A stretch of DNA of 64,000 bases, taken from assembly GCA_964019155.1 (NCBI GenBank), contig OZ025244.1, positions 12,646,351 through 12,710,350 of the forward strand, in the 5' to 3' direction. The position numbers and the translations under genes were made by a program. Positions 59,575 through 64,000 of this stretch are shown here, piece after piece. The notes under the pieces were generated by a model. That model worked only from the letters and a program-made list of their open reading frames with translations, was not told the DNA's origin and made no database searches. Each line of letters starts with the position of its first letter. Position 1 is the first letter of the stretch. This DNA is from Osedax fenrisi. Taxonomy: Eukaryota > Annelida > Polychaeta > Sabellida > Siboglinidae.

Positions 59575-59800
59575 ATGATGATGATGATGATGATGATGAT
59601 ATTAAGTTTATTAGCACTAAAATAGACCCCTTCACTCGTGTGGGAAGAAAATAATAATAAAATAATAGTAATACGATAATAATTTAATAATAATATACAT
59701 TCAATATACCACGGACAACAATACTAAATAATATAAAGTATTATTATATACTACAGTCTGCATTGATATGGTGTAGTATTATATATATACATATATAGAG
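59575..59800 (-). pseudogene. LINE 3' end with (ATC)n tail, family of 26100-28033
   Basis: On the minus strand 'atatactacactgt'-type words, then 'cttcccacacgagtgaaggg', 'gtctattttagtgctaataa' and (ATC)n match 27780-28033 closely. It lacks the 'catgaccc' insertion of the reference copy. Only the 3' UTR is present. Confidence 0.9.
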
Positions 59801-60690
59801 TATAGTATATACGCTATTAGATCACATTCTAGCGGGTAATCCTAGGCAATCCAATAACATTACCGCTGTGTTTTAGCTACCATCTGATATATCCGTACTA
59901 AATAAATAAATAACAACTACACTCGATATATTAATGACCACTGTTATTTGATATTATACATATTTATGTCTTACCTACTTAATATATTCCCTTGATATAT
60001 ATATATATATATATATCATTCTCTATATGTTCAATTTTATATCGTAGTCTGATTTTCTGTGTTATATTCCCCGGATATTATCGATCTTACCTATCACATA
60101 CCTTACTATTTCCTATATCATAATGCTCATAATAACTACTAATGAGTATTTAATGATGTATTCGAATTATAATAACTAAGTACTCAAACTTATATTAAGT
60201 TATATAAATTAACCTATCTAATATATGTGTTATTTCATCCACCATATTGCAATATTACTCATTTAAATATCTAGTATACATATAAACATATAATTATTAG
60301 TAATTCTATTCATACTTTAGTACAACAATAAACGTATGAGTTGTGTATAGGTATAGATATCCTTTATAAACCTACTAAACTATAGTTACAATTCGTATCG
60401 TACTTAACTTAAAGTCGCTTACCTCTTCAGCTGGACAATGTTGGAATGTTGTATTAAAATGCTGAAATGTCCCTATTACTACTTCATAATCATGTTATTT
60501 TCATATTAACAGTGTAATTACACATCATAACGTATAGTTAAATTAACCCACATTTTATTTAACTAATTAACATTATTGGTTGAATTGAATTTAATGTAAA
60601 GTGTATTTATATAAATTATAAATGATTTCTCTAGTGTATATATAGGATACATATATAGTATACATATATCCTATAGTATACAAATAACAA
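59801..60690. other. AT-rich DNA, no gene seen
   Basis: Contains (TA)n at 59995-60015 and a palindrome-like 'atatataggatacatata'/'tacatatatcctata' pair at 60640-60676. A possible mini-exon near 60430 is discussed under rejected items. Confidence 0.5.
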
Positions 60691-60699
60691 AAGTAGGTA

Positions 60700-61200
60700 A
60701 AACAATAAATACCATTAATAAAATACAATAGAATAAACAGCAAGGAAATTAATGAATACAATAATAATGAAAAATAATATTAGTATTACAGGTTGCAATC
60801 TGAGATCAATTTTTGTATACACCTTGAATGTTGTATGCGTTTTTATGGTTCAAATATAGTGTGTGAGTGAAATCAATAGCTTAGGACAAATATAACTCAG
60901 GGCTCGAGTATTAATTTTGAGGAACAGATAATAGGAGTAGATAGAAAAAGAGATGCATGGTTTCTGATACATAGAATTTCCATCATGGAAGGGAAGAACT
61001 TTGTAATAGAAAAGCAGATATATAAGAGGGATACATCGAAGAGTATATTGAGGAATGAACAATATATAGTACGTGGTAAGCAGAATGTTTATTAAATGGG
61101 AACAAGGAAGGTAAGTGTTGGTATGAGGAAGTAGAGGAATGATTTCGAATTCGTAGGTTATATGTTGTACAGATTGATGAACGAATAACTCGAATTATGG
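60700..61200 (-). pseudogene. LINE C-terminal part, family of 43753-44105
   Basis: The minus strand reads 'IIRVIRSSICTTYNLR', 'NHSSTSSYQHLPSLFPFNKH' and 'LYIVHSSIYSSMYPSYIS', then 'KINTRALSYICPKLL', followed by a 3' UTR shared with 43790-44060. The usual HWLP-FR block reads 'LPSLFPFNKH'. Confidence 0.78.
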
Positions 61201-61300
61201 GAGAGATAGAGGATAAGATATTACATTGGCTACCAATCAAATTTAGAGTAATAAGTAAAGTTATTATTCTAAATCATAACTCTATTCAACACAACATACA

Positions 61301-61347
<47 letters not shown>

Positions 61348-61735
61348 TCCTTAATATATATCCCCACTCATACTATCTATCTCAGTTCAACTTCAATACG
61401 TTTAGAGGGTAGATGTAGAATGTAAGAAGTAGTTGAACGGTATATCGGCCCCTTATTTATGGAACAAACTAGCACATAAACTACGCTCTACTCAATCCAC
61501 AAACTCATTTAAATCTCTATTATAAACGTACCTAGTTACCACTGCATTTCCCTGATCACTATTTACGATATTTACAATCTTATATTAATGTTGAAAACTT
61601 TCTGTATTCTTATTGTTCGTTATTATTAATTTTTATTTTCGTTTATGTTACATTGTTTTTACTTTAGACGCTTGATTATTCTGACACAAAGAGTCTTTAA
61701 AATAAATTAAATTCAATTAAATTAAATAATGGAAG
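61195..61735 (+). pseudogene. LINE C-terminal part in the opposite orientation
   Basis: 'ILHWLPIKFRVISKVIILNH' (from 61215), then a (TA)n tract inserted at 61304-61345, then 'APLLWNKLAHKLRS'-type text in shifted frames near 61450 ('cccttatttatggaacaaac') and 'TNSFKSLL'. The 3' UTR ends 'acaaagagtctttaaaataa' with a (TTAAA)-like tail. It meets the minus-strand fragment head to head at ~61200. Confidence 0.75.
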
Positions 61736-61739
61736 ATTA

Positions 61740-62030
61740 ATTAGGAGTTAGGAACATTACCTGAGATAACAAGGGAATTAACTATAATTTTAGTAATAGA
61801 TACAGTAATTGATTTTCGTATTTTTCTAATTCTAAAAAATAATAATTATCAGATATAGTGAAGGCAGTAATATGACGAATGAAGGAAAGAGTAGAATACA
61901 AAAATACAACCTACATTTTATGTAGTAGGAGAAGGAGATATTACAATGCGATAAATAAGAAAATGAGGGAAGTAAGTTGGTGATGGAGAAAGATTCACCA
62001 ATTTAGTTTTGGATATATATATATATATAT
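61740..62030 (-). pseudogene. LINE pre-RT scrap
   Basis: The minus-strand 'ITKIIVNSLVISGNVPNS' resembles the block just before RT motif 1 (I-NSSL-SG-VP). Upstream text is not recognisable. It may be the 5' part of the minus LINE at 60700-61200, split by the plus-strand fragment plus a deletion. Confidence 0.5.
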
Positions 62031-62091
62031 ATATGTGATATTTTATGTCAATTTAAATTAATTAAGATTTAGATTATTTAAATATACTTAC

Positions 62092-62218
62092 GAAATGTAT
62101 CAATACACATTGTATTAGTATAATATCCAGGTGCAAATAAGTGTTCAATGAATGGTACGGTTTCTATATTTACACCTACTTTACTTACAAATATTGAACA
62201 TCCCCTGCCTATTGTAAT
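62092..62218 (-). CDS. Candidate host-gene exon (127 nt)
   Basis: On the minus strand an acceptor 'actattattgcag' precedes and a textbook donor 'gtaagtat' follows a frame that is open through all 42 codons: 'ITIGRGCSIFVSKVGVNIET', 'VPFIEHLFAPGYYTNT', 'MCIDTF'. Its base and residue use is unlike the AT-artefact frames elsewhere. It enters in phase 0 and leaves with one extra base. Two Cys residues and no membrane segment suggest part of a secreted or extracellular protein, but I do not recognise the family. Not supported by any second source. Confidence 0.45.
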
Positions 62219-62429
62219 CTGCAATAATAGTATGGAAATTATATTATTATTATTATTAACACCATATTAAGCATTAATTAAATAGATTATATATATTAAG
62301 TAAATATGATATAAAAATAAATAATACATTATATAACAAACTTATTTAAATATATGTTTACTGATATTAATTGTGTTTAATTTAAAATAAAATTGGTTTA
62401 AAATGTTGTATTTTACTCAATATATATAA

Positions 62430-62436
<7 letters not shown>

Positions 62437-62485
<49 letters not shown>
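62437..62485. repeat. (TA)n microsatellite
   Basis: About 24 TA units in the putative intron between the two candidate exons. Confidence 0.95.
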
Positions 62486-62486
<1 letters not shown>

Positions 62487-62816
62487 GTATTTATAACATA
62501 TATTATTGTATCATGTATTGTAGGAATGCTATATACTAAGTATTATTAATTAATAAGAAACGAATAATATAATATGTATATATGAATATGTTATTGCTAA
62601 AAACAAGTTTAATGTAATCTGTTTGTCAGGTTTATATCCGGGTTTATATGATACATTATGTTACTCAATCAGAGTCGTATTGATATTATAAGATAATTGA
62701 CTATTCAAAATAGTTGTATTATTATAAATAAATAACGATAAAATATCTAGTTTTATTGTAAGCGAGTTAGACTTATTTTAAATCCATATGAATCAATTAT
62801 ATAACTATAAAATAAC

Positions 62817-63100
62817 AAATATTGATTTTTCATACATAGATTATTAATTAAAGTTTAATTGTAAATATTTCTATTTGCAATTTATAAAATTATGTTACTT
62901 ATTAATTATTCTATCAGTATAACCTACATATGTATACTGATTTTTTTATAACAGTATATTATTATATAATATTTCTATTTACAATGTATAGGATACTACT
63001 GATAGAATAATTAACAATTATCACAATTTTATAAATTGCAAATAGAAATATTTACAATTAAACTTAAATTAGTAATCTAAGTATGAACAAATCAATATTT
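62817..63100. mobile_element. 284-bp foldback MITE (~105-bp arms)
   Basis: The left arm (62817-62920) and right arm (62993-63100) are inverted copies: 'aaatattgatt', 'aagtttaattgtaaatattt', 'ctatttgcaatttataaaat' and 'ttaattattctatcagta'. The loop is ~70 bp. No coding capacity; target-site duplication unclear. It lies in the putative intron of the candidate gene. Confidence 0.9.
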
Positions 63101-63129
63101 ATAAGTAAGCTATATACTTATAATTTAAC

Positions 63130-63206
63130 CGTATTATTTTCCAATGTTACATGAGTATAACATTTAGTATAGCAATCAAGGTGACCAGAATATGGATGTA
63201 CAATTC
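63130..63206 (-). CDS. Candidate upstream exon of the same gene
   Basis: On the minus strand the acceptor 'ccttattactttatag' is followed by a frame (two bases, then codons) reading 'IVHPYSGHLDCYTKCYTH' and, if the exon runs on, 'VTLENNT'. The possible donors are weak: 'gtaaca' after 'YTH' (exon end 63151) or 'gttaaa' after 'NNT' (63130); both leave phase 0, which fits the phase-0 start of the next exon. Two Cys three residues apart. The start of the gene would lie beyond the window. Tentative. Confidence 0.35.
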
Positions 63207-63320
63207 CTATAAAGTAATAAGGCATATTCATTAGTATTGCAATATTATTATATATTATTAAAAATATATGTTGTCGTTATATATATATCTTATTACTTAA
63301 AATATATAAATATAATATAA

Positions 63321-63360
<40 letters not shown>

Positions 63361-64000
63361 TCTGAAGATATCTATTTGTTTACTGGCAACATTTAAAATA
63401 AATAAATACAAATGAGTTTATTTATAATGTATAAATGTATTAGTTAATATGATATTTTAGAAGTTCGATATGGGTTTGGTGAGATGTCATACAAATACAG
63501 ATCAATGAATGTCTTTGTAATAATTATAATAGAATACAAATTTAAATTGTTCTAATTTTTTGAAAATTATACATATAATTGTTATCATAACAAATCATAT
63601 TATAAATAAGGGATACATAATTGAAACATAAATTAAAAGTAAACATAATTTCCTGATTTAAGATAATGTTGGAATGAAATTGATAAGTGGAATAGAATTA
63701 ATTATAAAAACGAATGGTTAAATAAAAGTATATAAATATGTTAATGTTATTTAATATTATGTAATGATATTAATATATATATATAGAAAACTAAACAACA
63801 TGTTTTAATTCATACATGTTATACGTATTGCATGCATTTAATGTTGTTGTGTATACCTAGGTTTTCTCATGTATAAAAATACCTATTCTACTGAAGGATA
63901 TAACACACGAGACATTTTATAATTCAGTGGTTTACGAACAAAACATGAATAGCGCCACCTACATACGTTGTTATTTCATACCAGTATGTTATTTATAATG
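63207..64000. other. AT-rich DNA, no gene seen
   Basis: (TA)n at 63329-63357; no further exon with good splice sites was found on either strand before the window ends. Confidence 0.5.

Noticed and set aside
60430..60470. 39-nt minus-strand mini-exon ('tttcag' acceptor, 'gtaagc' donor, reading HFNTTFQHCPAEE)
   Set aside because: Splice sites look good, but the phase does not fit the exon at 62092-62218 (a stop arises) and nothing else supports it.
8405..63357. Regularly spaced repeats suggesting a CRISPR-like array
   Set aside because: All regular repeats are (TA)n, triplet tails or minisatellites without unique spacers; the context is eukaryotic.
1..64000. Organelle genome origin because of the extreme AT content
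   Set aside because: No rRNA, tRNA sets or respiratory-chain genes; abundant LINEs, SINEs and MITEs indicate nuclear DNA.

Overview
The window is a very AT-rich (by eye about one fifth G+C), gene-poor stretch of a eukaryotic nuclear genome, most likely an invertebrate animal. The grounds are several APE-endonuclease non-LTR retrotransposon (LINE) families, tRNA-derived SINE-like repeats, MITE/foldback elements, a Ty3/Gypsy reverse-transcriptase scrap, dozens of (TA)n microsatellites, and two possible spliced exons. I see no bacterial operon, rRNA, organelle gene, CRISPR array or intact host gene. The species cannot be named from this sequence.

Layout. 1-3735 is one copy of a ~3.6-kb direct repeat whose partner is 45948-49504. 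It runs into a minus-strand LINE end (3055-4315). 5.1-10.4 kb has a 90-bp tandem array and three decayed LINEs (one +, two -). 11-17 kb is a MITE/foldback zone: a 1.03-kb foldback element, a Gypsy RT scrap and an inverted pair of a ~470-bp MITE enclosing LINE scraps. 18.6-19.0 kb is an anomalous GC-rich patch with a 46-bp minisatellite. 19.4-25.0 kb holds a near full-length but broken LINE (minus) that carries a nested 173-bp MITE and is bracketed by direct repeats with a tRNA-like segment.

26.1-28.0 kb holds the best preserved element: a 5'-truncated CR1/L2-like LINE with an uninterrupted 477-codon RT frame and an (ATC)n tail. 29.3-31.1 kb has two degenerate tandem arrays. 33.4-36.7 kb is a near full-length RTE-like LINE (minus) between copies of a ~29-bp minisatellite. 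37.4-41.8 kb is a second near full-length LINE (minus). 42.3-45.9 kb has microsatellites, a SINE and a LINE 3' end between possible target-site duplications. 49.7-62.0 kb is a scatter of LINE fragments on both strands, a second SINE copy, and a LINE with an open 208-codon RT core (55.5-56.1 kb). 62.0-63.3 kb has two candidate host exons (minus) separated by a foldback MITE.

How it works together. At least five LINE families can be told apart by their 3' tails: (ATC)n, (TAA)n, (CAAT)n, (TCCAA)n and (ATTC)n. The window reads as a graveyard where LINEs supplied the reverse transcriptase and 5'-truncated copies, SINEs and MITEs were mobilised by elements elsewhere, and (TA)n tracts grew at many junctions. 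I found no convincing undescribed molecular system. The most unusual items are the ~3.6-kb duplication broken inside a LINE, the GC-rich CpG-bearing patch, the flanked LINE at 20-24 kb, the SINE pair and the candidate exons.
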